A DNA stretch of 64,000 bases from CAZHPA01 sp964533945 (GTDB lineage Bacteria; Bacillota; Clostridia; Lachnospirales; WRBF01), in NCBI GenBank assembly GCA_964533945.1, contig CAZHPA010000004.1:1-64000 (forward strand), in the 5' to 3' direction. Of the stretch, positions 35,487 through 44,938 are shown in pieces. The notes beneath the pieces are model-generated. The model did not search any database, had not been told where the DNA came from, and worked only from the letters and a program-made list of their open reading frames with translations. The number at the start of each line of letters is the position of its first letter. The first letter of the stretch is position 1. The position numbers and the translations under genes are program-made.

Positions 35487-38400
35487 ATGTTGACGCTGCC
35501 GCTTGAACAACTTGAAGCGTTTAACACTTTAATAAAAGATATAGAAAACAAAACAACGCCTGTTTTAGCAACGGGCGTTGTTGATTCGCAAAAATGCCAT
35601 TTGGTTTTTTGCCTTTTATATAAGCTTAATAAGTCGAGCGTTATAATTACCCATTCAGAACTTAACGCAAAGCAAATTTACGACGATATAGAATATTTTA
35701 TGAAAGATAAAGTTAAATACTATCCGTCAAAAGATGCGGTTTTTTATAATGCAGATGTTAGAAGCGTTGAAATTACAAAGCGCAGGCTTCAAGTAGTTGA
35801 AAGTTTGCTAAAAGGCGAGCAATGCGTTGTTGTTTTGTCTGCCGAAGCTCTTTTAGATAAACTAACGCCTAAACATATTTTTAAAAGCTTTATTTTAGAA
35901 CTTTCTGTAGGAGAACAAATACCAATCGAAAGCTTAATTGAAAAGCTCCAGCTTATAGGCTACGAACGTTCAGATATAGTTTATTCGCAAGGACAGTATG
36001 CCGTTAGAGGCTGTATTGTTGATATTTTCCCAATACTTTCTAATAATGCCATAAGAATTGAATTTTTTGATGATGAAATTGATTCAATAAGGTTTTTAGA
36101 TATAGATTCCCAACGTTCTATTGAAAAAATTAACGACAAAACAGAAATTTTCCCTATGCGAGAGCTTGTATTTAATGATGAAAAAATTAAAGAAGTAAAA
36201 TATACAATTGAAAAAGAATATAAAAAAGCTTACGAAAACTATGTTCAAAAAGGGCTGCATGAAGAAGCAAATAATCTAAAAAACACTGTTTTTGAAACGC
36301 TTGAAAAGCTTGAATATCATAAAAATTTTGCGGGAATTGAAAGCTACGTTAATTATTTTTACAAAAACTCATCAACAATTTTAGATTATATTTGCCCTGA
36401 AACTATTTTATTTTTCGATGAGCCGCAAAAAATTAGCGAGCATATTAAAAATGTCGACAAGGAACTTAACGAAAACATAAAAAACAAAATGCTAAAAGGC
36501 CTTTTGCTTAAAAATCAAAGTAATTTTGTCTTTTCGTATTCCCATATTTTAACACTTACTCAAAGCTATTGTACAATTTTGTTTACAATGTTAACACATT
36601 CTATCAAAGATTTTATAATAAAAAGAATAATAAACTTTGACGTTAAAACCGTGGGGGTTTTTAAAAACCAAGCAGAACTTCTTTTCGACGACTTAAAATA
36701 TTGGAAAGACAACAACTACACAATTGCCGTTTTGGCAGGAGGGCAATCAAGAGGCGAACGGCTTGTTTCGGAAATTAATGAAAAAGGCATTCCATGCAAA
36801 TATTGCGATAACATTTTAAGTGAACAAAATGAGCAAATACCAAAAGGAGTTGTATTTGTTTCAAGCGGAAATTTAAATAAAGGTTTTGAATATAGGCAAA
36901 TTAAATTTGTTGTTGTAACGTTAAAAGAATTTTATGGAAACAAGAAAAAGCGCAAACCTTCTAAAAAAACGCATGGGGCAAAAATTCAAAGCTTTGTTGA
37001 TTTAAAAATTGGCGATTATATCGTACATGATAACCACGGTATAGGTATTTATAAAGGAATAGAGCAAATAGTTAGAGATGGCGTAAGCCGTGACTATTTA
37101 AAGCTTTTGTATGCAGATGGCGGTGTTTTATATATACACACCAGCCAAATGGATATGATACAAAAATATATTGGAAGCGACAGCGCAAAGCTTAAACTAA
37201 ACAAACTTTCAAGCGGAGATTTTACGAAAGCCAAGTTAAAAGCAAAAGCCGCAGCAAAAGTTTTAGCTTCAGAGCTTTTAAGTCTTTATGCAAAGCGGCA
37301 AAGCGTTAAAGGTTTTAGTTATTCTAAAGATACTGTTTGGCAGCAAGAATTTGAAGACAGCTTTCCATATGAAGAAACAGAAGACCAATTAACAGCAATT
37401 GCAGACGTTAAAGACGATATGGAATCTGATAAAGTTATGGACAGGCTAATTTGCGGAGATGTTGGGTATGGCAAAACAGAAATTGCAATTAGGGCAGCAT
37501 TTAAGGCTGTGCAAGACAATAAGCAGGTTGCATATTTAGTTCCAACAACAATTTTAGCCCAACAACACTACAGCACATTTACACAGCGCATGAAAGATTT
37601 TCCAATATCAATTGAAATGCTTTCACGCTTTAAAACACCAAAGCAGCAAAAAGAAAGTATAGAAAAAATTAAAAACGGCATTGCCGACATAGCAATCGGA
37701 ACGCATAGGCTTTTATCTAAAGACATTAAATTCAAAAACTTAGGGCTTGTTATAATTGATGAGGAACAGCGTTTCGGCGTAGCCCACAAAGAAAAGCTAA
37801 AGCAATTTAAAAAAGATGTTGATGTTTTAACGCTAACAGCAACACCAATTCCAAGAACGCTTCATATGAGCATGATTAGAATTAGAGATATGAGCATTTT
37901 GCAAGAACCGCCGGGAGAGCGCCAGCCAATTCAAACTTATGTTATGGAATATGATTTAGAGCTTGTTAAAGAAGCTATAAACCGTGAACTTTCAAGAGGC
38001 GGGCAAGTTTACTATTTGCATAATAAAGTTAGAAATATTGAAGAAATTGCAAGAAAAATACAGCTTCTTGTTCCCGATGCAGCCGTTAGTTTTGCACATG
38101 GACAAATGTCGGAACACGAGCTTGAATACGTTATGATGGACTTTATAGAAGGCGAAATTGACGTTTTGGTTTGCACAACAATAATTGAAACAGGGCTGGA
38201 TATTCCAAATGTTAACACAATTATAATTCAAGATGCAGACCATATGGGCTTATCACAGCTTTACCAGCTAAGAGGGCGTGTTGGGCGTTCAAATAGGTTG
38301 GCATATGCATATTTAATGTATCGCAAAGATAAAGTACTTGTTGAAAATGCAGAAAAGCGACTTCAAACTATTCGTGAATTTACAGAATTTGGTTCTGGTT

Positions 38401-39002
38401 TTAAAATTGCAATGCGTGATTTGGAAATACGTGGTGCAGGCAGTATTTTGGGCGGAGAACAGCACGGTCATTTAGATGTTGTTGGTTATGATATGTATTG
38501 TAGGCTGTTGGCAGAAGCCGTTTCAGAGCTTAAAGACGAAAAAGCCCCAGAAACATTTGAAACAACTATAGATATTAATATAAATGCATACATTCCGGCG
38601 TTTTATATTGAAAGCGAAGAACAAAAGCTTGAAATATACAAGAAAATAGCTTCAATATCAAATATGCACGATTACTATGATGTTTGGGAAGAAATTGAAG
38701 ACCGATTCGGAAACATTCCTGTTAGCGTTCAAAACCTTTTAGAAATTGCGTTGTTAAAAGCATACGCACACAAAGCCGAAATTGTTTCTGTAGTTCAAAA
38801 GCAAGGCACTATTGTTATGACATTTAAAGAAAATGCAAATGTTGATATTTTAAAAATATTTGAAATTACAAACAATAATAAAGAAAAGCTTCTTTTTTCA
38901 ACAAAAGGAACACCTACTCTTGTTTACGGCAAAGTTTTAGATATTAAAAATGCTTTAAAAGAAATTAGAGGCTATTTAACAGAACTTGAATGCTTTAACT
39001 AA
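35487..39002 (+). CDS. mfd: Transcription-repair coupling factor
   Basis: A 1171-residue ATP-dependent translocase that removes RNA polymerase stalled at DNA lesions and recruits UvrA. The N-terminal UvrB-like region comes first; the RNA-polymerase-interacting (CarD-like) domain starts near FVDLKIGDYIVHDNHG; Walker A is GDVGYGKTE; the helicase box is DEEQRFG; then LTATPIPRTLHMSM and the arginine finger region GRVGRSNR. The C-terminal TRCF domain follows. ATG 35487 has AAGGAAG upstream, whereas ATG 35466 has no SD, so the shorter start is chosen. Confidence 0.96.
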   Translation: MLTLPLEQLEAFNTLIKDIENKTTPVLATGVVDSQKCHLVFCLLYKLNKSSVIITHSELNAKQIYDDIEYFMKDKVKYYPSKDAVFYNADVRSVEITKRRLQVVESLLKGEQCVVVLSAEALLDKLTPKHIFKSFILELSVGEQIPIESLIEKLQLIGYERSDIVYSQGQYAVRGCIVDIFPILSNNAIRIEFFDDEIDSIRFLDIDSQRSIEKINDKTEIFPMRELVFNDEKIKEVKYTIEKEYKKAYENYVQKGLHEEANNLKNTVFETLEKLEYHKNFAGIESYVNYFYKNSSTILDYICPETILFFDEPQKISEHIKNVDKELNENIKNKMLKGLLLKNQSNFVFSYSHILTLTQSYCTILFTMLTHSIKDFIIKRIINFDVKTVGVFKNQAELLFDDLKYWKDNNYTIAVLAGGQSRGERLVSEINEKGIPCKYCDNILSEQNEQIPKGVVFVSSGNLNKGFEYRQIKFVVVTLKEFYGNKKKRKPSKKTHGAKIQSFVDLKIGDYIVHDNHGIGIYKGIEQIVRDGVSRDYLKLLYADGGVLYIHTSQMDMIQKYIGSDSAKLKLNKLSSGDFTKAKLKAKAAAKVLASELLSLYAKRQSVKGFSYSKDTVWQQEFEDSFPYEETEDQLTAIADVKDDMESDKVMDRLICGDVGYGKTEIAIRAAFKAVQDNKQVAYLVPTTILAQQHYSTFTQRMKDFPISIEMLSRFKTPKQQKESIEKIKNGIADIAIGTHRLLSKDIKFKNLGLVIIDEEQRFGVAHKEKLKQFKKDVDVLTLTATPIPRTLHMSMIRIRDMSILQEPPGERQPIQTYVMEYDLELVKEAINRELSRGGQVYYLHNKVRNIEEIARKIQLLVPDAAVSFAHGQMSEHELEYVMMDFIEGEIDVLVCTTIIETGLDIPNVNTIIIQDADHMGLSQLYQLRGRVGRSNRLAYAYLMYRKDKVLVENAEKRLQTIREFTEFGSGFKIAMRDLEIRGAGSILGGEQHGHLDVVGYDMYCRLLAEAVSELKDEKAPETFETTIDININAYIPAFYIESEEQKLEIYKKIASISNMHDYYDVWEEIEDRFGNIPVSVQNLLEIALLKAYAHKAEIVSVVQKQGTIVMTFKENANVDILKIFEITNNNKEKLLFSTKGTPTLVYGKVLDIKNALKEIRGYLTELECFN

Positions 39003-39017
39003 AGCTAAAACCATAAA

Positions 39018-39040
39018 AGAGAATATCGTTCTCTTTTTTT
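39018..39040 (+). terminator. Terminator after mfd
   Basis: AGAGAA (39018-39023), loop TATCG, TTCTCT (39029-39034), then six more T. Outer bases ACCATAAA/TTTATGGT can extend the stem. It separates mfd from folC. Confidence 0.8.
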
Positions 39041-39081
39041 ATGGTATTATAAGGCGAATAACATTAAGAGGAGTTTTTACT

Positions 39082-40395
39082 TTGAATTACACACAATCCC
39101 TTGAATATTTAGAAAATATATATAAATCAAATTCCCAAAGAAATATGCAATCTCTTTTAAAAGTGCTTGATAAGTTAGGAAATCCACAAGATAAATTAAA
39201 AGTAATTCATGTTGCAGGAACAAACGGCAAGGGTTCAACTTGTGCTATGCTTACAAGTATTTTAATTGAAGCCGGATATAAAGTAGGAACATTCACATCA
39301 CCACACCTTGAAACGTATAATGAACGAATTACAATTAACAATATAATGATTTCAGATGAAGACTTAGCCAACCAGATTTCGTTAGTTGAAGAAACAGTTA
39401 AATTAACCGAAACTTCACTGTCTTTTTTTGAAGTATTTACAGTTGCAACATACAACTATTTATTTAAGCAGCAAGTTGATATAGCAATAATTGAAGTTGG
39501 CTTAGGGGGAAGGCTTGACTGCACAAACGTAGTTAAAAGCCCCATTCTTTCAGTTATAACATCAATAAGCTACGACCACATGAAGCTTTTGGGAAATACG
39601 CTTGAACAAATTACAAAAGAAAAGGCAGGAATAATTAAAAAAAATTGCCCTGTTGTGTTGTATAGTGCAATTGATAAGGTGTATAATGTAGTTTATGAAA
39701 CCGCAATGCAAAATAATAGCAAGCTTTATCATTTGAAATGGGAAGACTTTTCTATAGACATTAAACAATTAACTGTTGAACAAACTAATTTTTCCATTAC
39801 AAGTCGTTTTTTTAACTATAATGATTTAACAATTAGGCTTTTAGGTAAGTATCAAATATATAATGCTTCTAATTTGCTTCTTTGTATTTATGCACTTAAA
39901 CAAGCAGGAATCATAATAGAAGACAAAGCTTTGAAACAGGGGCTTTTAAAGGCAAAATGGGCAGGAAGAATGGAAGTTGTGCAAATTGCGCAAGAAATGC
40001 CTCCAATTATTTTAGACGGCGCCCATAACTATGATGGGGTTTTAGCATATTGCCAATCTATGAAGGAATATTTTAAGCATAAAAATATAACTTTAGTTGT
40101 TGGATTTTTGGGAGATAAACAGTTTGACAAAATGCTTAGAAGCCTGGCTTTAATAGCAAATACAATAATTTTAACAGAACCTAATAACAAACGTGCGCTT
40201 TCGGCTGATGTTCTATACGAAACCTTTAAAACTTTTGAAAAAGAAATTAAAGAAAAGAAACACATTATTATCCAAAAAGACTATAAAAACGCAATTAACA
40301 CCGCACTTGACATAACTTTAAATAGTGATATTATTTCAGTAGTAGGTTCATTGTATTTGGTTGGAGATGTTAAAGCTTATTTAGCGAAAGGGTGA
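39082..40395 (+). CDS. folC: Folylpolyglutamate synthase/dihydrofolate synthase
   Basis: A 437-residue Mur-ligase-like enzyme adding glutamate to folates. The P-loop is VAGTNGKGSTCAML (about 44-57), followed by GTFTSPHLETYNERI, EVGLGGRLDCTNVV, SISYDHMKLLGNTLEQIT with KEKAGIIK, and DGAHNYDGV. TTG 39082 follows AAGAGGAG at good spacing; the frame open from 38986 crosses the mfd terminator, so it is not used. Confidence 0.95.
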   Translation: MNYTQSLEYLENIYKSNSQRNMQSLLKVLDKLGNPQDKLKVIHVAGTNGKGSTCAMLTSILIEAGYKVGTFTSPHLETYNERITINNIMISDEDLANQISLVEETVKLTETSLSFFEVFTVATYNYLFKQQVDIAIIEVGLGGRLDCTNVVKSPILSVITSISYDHMKLLGNTLEQITKEKAGIIKKNCPVVLYSAIDKVYNVVYETAMQNNSKLYHLKWEDFSIDIKQLTVEQTNFSITSRFFNYNDLTIRLLGKYQIYNASNLLLCIYALKQAGIIIEDKALKQGLLKAKWAGRMEVVQIAQEMPPIILDGAHNYDGVLAYCQSMKEYFKHKNITLVVGFLGDKQFDKMLRSLALIANTIILTEPNNKRALSADVLYETFKTFEKEIKEKKHIIIQKDYKNAINTALDITLNSDIISVVGSLYLVGDVKAYLAKG

Positions 40396-40402
40396 TTAAT
40401 AT

Positions 40403-40552
40403 ATGATAGATTTCAAGGAGGAACTGCAAAAATATAAGCCTATATTAAATGTTGATGAAGTGGAAAAAGCTGTGTATTCTGATGAAATTCGTGATATAAT
40501 GGACTTAATGCAGCAAATTTCAAACAAAGTATCAGCTGCCGAAAGGAAGTAG
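40403..40552 (+). CDS. Conserved-looking 49-residue protein of unknown function
   Basis: A short gene (MIDFKEELQKYKPILNVDEV at the N terminus) in the 160-base gap between folC and a zinc-ribbon TPR gene, same direction, seven bases after one and six bases before the other. The product is charged and helical, with no signal or membrane segment and a DEIRDIMDLMQQI amphipathic helix. I recall similar short reading frames next to folC in other Clostridia but cannot confirm it. The SD is weak (AAAGGGTG about 10 bases upstream). Confidence 0.6.
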   Translation: MIDFKEELQKYKPILNVDEVEKAVYSDEIRDIMDLMQQISNKVSAAERK

Positions 40553-40558
40553 AGTAAG

Positions 40559-41938
40559 GTGTATTGTCCAAAATGCAGCAGTACAATTTTTGGCACAAAA
40601 TGCCCTTCGTGCGGAATAGACACGCTTATTTATAAAAAAATAATTAATTTGTCTAACACTTTATATAACAAAGGGCTTTCCCAAGCAAAAATTAAAGACT
40701 TATCAGGCGCAATTGAAAGCTTAAATAAAAGCGTTATGTTTAATAAAAATAATACAGATGCAAGAAATTTGCTTGGGTTAATTTTTTATGAAACAGGAAA
40801 AATAGGAGAGGCACTTAAGCAATGGGTTATTAGTGCTTCTCTTGATAAAAAAGAAAATTTGGCACAACAATATATTAACGAAATTCAAAAAGATGCAAGA
40901 ATGCTCGAAAAACTAAATGATGCCGTTAATATGTATAATCAAGCTATTGTATATGTTCAGCAAAAGAATGAAGATATGGCAATAATACAGCTTAAAAAAG
41001 CATTAGACTTAAACCCTAAATTTATTGATGCAATGAATTTACTTTCACTTTGCTTTCTTTTGCAAGAAACTAAAACTAAAGCAATAGCATATGTAGAGCG
41101 CGTGCTTTCTCAAGATACAAAAAACCCAATAGCATTAGGCTATGCAAACGAATTATCTTTTAAAGCCGCTTTGCAAAATCCTCAAAGTGTTCCAAACAAA
41201 GTTTCAAAAACTGCTCCGCCAAAAGCTCCGGTTAATACTGTTAAAGAAAAAAGTTTTTCAAATAAATTTTATTTAAGCGAAATAATTAGCTTTATAGTAG
41301 GAGGACTTTGTGCCGTTTTAATAATTTATGCACTTGTCATTCCGGATGTTACGAAAAAAAGCGAATTGTCTATTTCGGAGTTAAAGTTAAGCTTAGATGG
41401 GGCAAATCAAATTTTAGCCGACACTATATCTAAAAACAACGAAAAAAATAGCTCGCTTGAAGCAGAAATTAAAAGGCTTAATGATGAGGTTAAAACGCAA
41501 AACGAACAAATTTATGTTTACGAAAGACTGCAAATAGTTGCCAATGCTTCTAAACTAATGTTTGAAAAAAATTATATTAGCGCCGCCGATTTATTGCATT
41601 CTGCAGATTTAAAGGGAATACCCCAAGATGTTTTGGAGCAAGCAGAAGAAATGAAAAAAGAAGCATATAAACAAGCAGCAACAACACTATACAGCGACGG
41701 AGTTAATCAATATAACAGAAAAGAATACGAGGAAGCAAAAGTTACGCTTACAAAATCACTAAAATACAATGAAAAAGAAACGGCAGATAAAATAATATAC
41801 TATTTAGGAATGACAGCAAAAGCACTTGAAAACACAGCCGAAGCAAGGCAGCATTTTCAGACGGTTGTTGATGAATACCCTAATTCGTCGCAATTTTATC
41901 GTGCAAAAAACGAATTGTCAAGATTGCCTAGCAGTTAA
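40559..41938 (+). CDS. Zinc-ribbon, TPR repeat membrane protein
   Basis: A 459-residue protein of unknown function. The N terminus is a zinc ribbon (CPKCSSTIFGTKCPSCG, residues about 3-19). TPR-like repeats follow (about 30-190, with GLSQAKIKDLSGAIESLNKS and MAIIQLKKALDLNPKFIDAM), then a Pro/Lys linker, one membrane helix (about 243-263), a coiled coil (about 275-325) and more TPR-like repeats at the C terminus (NRKEYEEAKVTLTKSLKYNE). The cytoplasmic N half and outer C half could both bind partners. The start is GTG 40559 with AGTAAGG upstream. Confidence 0.7.
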   Translation: MYCPKCSSTIFGTKCPSCGIDTLIYKKIINLSNTLYNKGLSQAKIKDLSGAIESLNKSVMFNKNNTDARNLLGLIFYETGKIGEALKQWVISASLDKKENLAQQYINEIQKDARMLEKLNDAVNMYNQAIVYVQQKNEDMAIIQLKKALDLNPKFIDAMNLLSLCFLLQETKTKAIAYVERVLSQDTKNPIALGYANELSFKAALQNPQSVPNKVSKTAPPKAPVNTVKEKSFSNKFYLSEIISFIVGGLCAVLIIYALVIPDVTKKSELSISELKLSLDGANQILADTISKNNEKNSSLEAEIKRLNDEVKTQNEQIYVYERLQIVANASKLMFEKNYISAADLLHSADLKGIPQDVLEQAEEMKKEAYKQAATTLYSDGVNQYNRKEYEEAKVTLTKSLKYNEKETADKIIYYLGMTAKALENTAEARQHFQTVVDEYPNSSQFYRAKNELSRLPSS

Positions 41939-41959
41939 ATTTTAAGGGAGGTGTTTGCT

Positions 41960-42370
41960 ATGCGTACACAAATAATTGAATATACCAAAATTGCATCATA
42001 TTTTTTATGGGAATATACAAATTACGACAACCCGCTTTGTCATTGGTATTGCTCTGAAGATATTGCTTGTGTTTTAGAAAAAATGGGAATTTTAACGTTT
42101 GAGCAAATAGCAGAATTTAAGAAAATGAGCAAATATGATTTTGCTTATATTGAATTTATTCGGAAAATAGCTTTTATGATTTTCACATATACAAATATAA
42201 AAGATAATGTTGCCAATTGGTTTTATGCCGAAAGGCTTATATCAACCAATGAATGGTGCGATGCAATTACAAAAATGTCGAGCATTTATTCAAGAGAAAA
42301 AGAAAGTTTAGAATTTATTTCTAAGCTTCGTTCAGAAAAAGTTAGGGTATACTACCAAAGCTTGTTATAA
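41960..42370 (+). CDS. Hypothetical protein
   Basis: A 136-residue soluble, mostly helical protein rich in aromatic residues (for example FLWEYTNYDNPLCHWYCSED and FIRKIAFMIFTYTNI). I do not recognise the family. ATG 41960 has GGGAGGTG upstream. It follows the TPR gene by 21 bases and is probably co-transcribed with it. Confidence 0.6.
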   Translation: MRTQIIEYTKIASYFLWEYTNYDNPLCHWYCSEDIACVLEKMGILTFEQIAEFKKMSKYDFAYIEFIRKIAFMIFTYTNIKDNVANWFYAERLISTNEWCDAITKMSSIYSREKESLEFISKLRSEKVRVYYQSLL

Positions 42371-42487
42371 TTATAGTTGTTTTGCTTTAATTTTTTTAGT
42401 TTTATTATTCAATTTCCGCAAACAAATTTAAAACTTCTTCGTATATATAATCAAATAAGGTTAATAAATTATGAGGAGGAAAATTTA

Positions 42488-42850
42488 ATGTCGGATTTAA
42501 AAATATTTGATAAAGGCGCACCAGGCAGAGTTGCTTTTGGGCTTACCGAAAACGTTGCTTCAACGCTGTCATATGCAGGGTTTTTTATAACAGGCATTGT
42601 GTTTTTAGTTTGCGAAAGAGAAAATAAATTCGTTAGATTTAATGCATTGCAATCAATAATTACTTTTGGCGCATTGTCACTTGCTATTTCAATTGCTTCG
42701 GCAGTTCCACTTCTTGGAGGAATTGTTGCTTGGGCATTAGGAACTGTTCAAACACTTTTATGGTTATTTTTAATGTATAACGCTATTTTGGGCAAAACAT
42801 TTAAAGTGCCTTTAATCGGAGATACAATTTGGTCACAAATTTATAAATAA
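42488..42850 (+). CDS. DUF4870/Tic20-like small membrane protein
   Basis: A 120-residue membrane protein with three hydrophobic helices and the pattern AGFFITGIVFLVCERENKFVRFNALQS (given here as the region of residues 30-56), where the V-R-F/H-A-x-Q-S/A motif after the first helix is typical of DUF4870 proteins. Function is unknown. ATG 42488 has GAGGAGG upstream; the longer frame from 42377 is not supported. A TATAAT-like box at 42446-42451 may start its transcript. Confidence 0.7.
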   Translation: MSDLKIFDKGAPGRVAFGLTENVASTLSYAGFFITGIVFLVCERENKFVRFNALQSIITFGALSLAISIASAVPLLGGIVAWALGTVQTLLWLFLMYNAILGKTFKVPLIGDTIWSQIYK

Positions 42851-42865
42851 TTAGTAATTATACAC

Positions 42866-42894
42866 TTGACAATTTTATTAAATTAACTTAAAAT
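42866..42894 (+). promoter_or_regulatory. Sigma-A promoter of the ABC-F gene
   Basis: TTGACA (42866-42871), a 17-base spacer and TAAAAT (42889-42894), one mismatch from consensus, lie about 60 bases before the ABC-F start codon. Confidence 0.75.
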
Positions 42895-42952
42895 TAACAA
42901 TTAGTGCATATAATGCAAAGTTTCCCTTGACAAAACATAGGAAGAAATCAAA

Positions 42953-44860
42953 ATGATACTTTCATTAAAAAACATAACAAAATTATTCGGCACCGACGAA
43001 GTACTTAAAGATATTTCATTTAATGTTGGTGAGCGTGAAAAAATAGCAATTGTCGGAGTAAATGGTGCCGGTAAAACTACACTGTTTAAAATTATTACAG
43101 AACAGCTTTTAAAAGACGGCGGAGATATTATATTATCAAAAGGAGTATCTATAGGATACTTGCCGCAAATTAGCGAAATGGAGAGCAAGAACAATGTTTA
43201 CGATGAAATGCTCTCCGTTTTTGCTTATTTAATTCAGCTTGAACAAGACATAAGGCAGCTTGAGCATGAAATGTCTTTAATTAAAGATGAAAACAGACAA
43301 AAGAAAGAAAACGAACAGCTAATGCTTAAATATAGCCGCCTTTTAGAAGAATTTGAAGCAAAAAAAGGCTATGAATATAAAAGTCGTGTGCGTGGAGTTG
43401 TTCGTGGACTTGGGTTTTCGGATGAAGAAAGTATGCAAATTGTTTCAACACTTTCGGGCGGAGAAAAAACCCGTGTTGCGCTAGGCAAACTGCTTTTAAC
43501 ACAGCCAAACCTTCTTCTTTTAGACGAACCAACAAACCATTTAGATATTAACGCCATAGAATGGCTTGAAGACTTTTTAAAAAACTATAGTAAAAGCGTT
43601 CTAATAATTTCCCACGACAGATATTTTCTTAACAGAGTAATAACAAAAGTAATCGAAATAGAAAACGGAAGTTCAGTAGTCTACGATGGCGACTACTCAT
43701 TTTTTGCGTCCAAAAAAGAAATAGACAGGCAAGTTGCCTTAAAACATTATTTAAACCAGCAAAAAGAAATAAAACGCCAAGAAGATATTATTAAAAAGCT
43801 TAGGTCTTTTAACCGTGAAAAGTCTATAAAACGTGCAGAAAGCCGTGAAAAACTTCTTTCTAAACTTGAAAGAGTTGAAAAGCCAAACGAACTCCCCGAA
43901 AAAATGAGAATATCCCTTACCCCAAAAAAAGAAAGCGGAAACGATGTTTTTTCTGTAATATGCCTTTCAAAATATTTTGAAGACGAAATGCTTTTTAAAA
44001 ATATAAGCTTTGATATTAAAAAAGGGGAAAAAATTGCCCTTATAGGCCCTAATGGAGTTGGAAAAACAACGCTTCTTAGAATTATGTTAAATAGACTTAG
44101 CTATAATAGCGGCGAAATTAAAAAAGGTGTTGGCGTAACAATTGGCTATTATGACCAAGAGCACCAAAATTTAGAAGAAGATAATACTCTTTTTGATGAA
44201 TTAAAAAATGCATATCCCAATTTAACTGATTTAGAAGTTAGAAATGCGTTGGCGGCTTTTATGTTTACAGAAGATGATGTTTTTAAGCAAATTAAAACAT
44301 TAAGTGGCGGAGAAAGAGGTAGAGTTTCTCTTGCTAAAATAATGCTTTCAAATGCAAACTTTTTAATTTTAGACGAGCCGACAAACCATCTTGACATGTA
44401 TTCAAAAGAAATTTTAGAAGAAACTATAAGAAATTATACGGGAACTGTCTTTTACGTTTCCCATGACCGTTATTTTATAAATAACACAGCAGAAAAAGTT
44501 TTAGAGCTTCGCAAAGACGGCGTTAGTAAGTTTTTGGGAAATTATGATTACTACGTTGAAAAGAAAGCCGAAAACAAACAATTAAGCATTGAAACAAATG
44601 CCGAATTGCCAACGGGCAAAAATGATTATAAGCAAAAGAAAGACGACCAAAGCGAAAAACGCCGCATTAAAAACTTGATTTTAAAAACTGAAAAAAATAT
44701 TAAAGAAGCAGAAGCAAGATTAAGCGAACTTGATAATCTTCTGCTAAAAGAAGAAATATGCACAAACCATTTAGAACTTGAAAAAATATATAATGAAAAA
44801 GAAGCTGTCGAAAATAAACTATATGAATTATATGAGTTGTTAGAAAAAACAAGTAATTAA
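42953..44860 (+). CDS. ABC-F family ATPase
   Basis: A 635-residue soluble protein with two ABC domains and no membrane part; ABC-F proteins bind the ribosome and regulate or protect translation. Domain 1 has GVNGAGKTTLF and LSGGEKTRVALGKLLL with DEPTNHLD; domain 2 has GPNGVGKTTLL and LSGGERGRVSLAKIML with DEPTNHLD. A charged linker (about 245-310) lies between them and a coiled-coil C-terminal extension (about 565-635) follows, as in Uup/YdiF-type members. It is not clearly one of the antibiotic-resistance types. Confidence 0.93.
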   Translation: MILSLKNITKLFGTDEVLKDISFNVGEREKIAIVGVNGAGKTTLFKIITEQLLKDGGDIILSKGVSIGYLPQISEMESKNNVYDEMLSVFAYLIQLEQDIRQLEHEMSLIKDENRQKKENEQLMLKYSRLLEEFEAKKGYEYKSRVRGVVRGLGFSDEESMQIVSTLSGGEKTRVALGKLLLTQPNLLLLDEPTNHLDINAIEWLEDFLKNYSKSVLIISHDRYFLNRVITKVIEIENGSSVVYDGDYSFFASKKEIDRQVALKHYLNQQKEIKRQEDIIKKLRSFNREKSIKRAESREKLLSKLERVEKPNELPEKMRISLTPKKESGNDVFSVICLSKYFEDEMLFKNISFDIKKGEKIALIGPNGVGKTTLLRIMLNRLSYNSGEIKKGVGVTIGYYDQEHQNLEEDNTLFDELKNAYPNLTDLEVRNALAAFMFTEDDVFKQIKTLSGGERGRVSLAKIMLSNANFLILDEPTNHLDMYSKEILEETIRNYTGTVFYVSHDRYFINNTAEKVLELRKDGVSKFLGNYDYYVEKKAENKQLSIETNAELPTGKNDYKQKKDDQSEKRRIKNLILKTEKNIKEAEARLSELDNLLLKEEICTNHLELEKIYNEKEAVENKLYELYELLEKTSN

Positions 44861-44875
44861 AAGAAAAAAAGAATT

Positions 44876-44938
44876 TGCCAATTTATCTCCCAACCATTTA
44901 ATATATAAAAAGATGGGAGAATTATTGGCATTTTTTTG
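44876..44938. terminator. Bidirectional terminator between the ABC-F and GH3 genes
   Basis: A long hairpin pairs TGCCAAT and TCTCCCA (44876-44892) with TGGGAGA and ATTGGCA (44914-44930). It is followed by TTTTTTT on the plus strand, and on the minus strand by a T tract opposite the A-run 44863-44870. It serves the converging ABC-F (plus) and GH3 (minus) genes. Confidence 0.85.
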
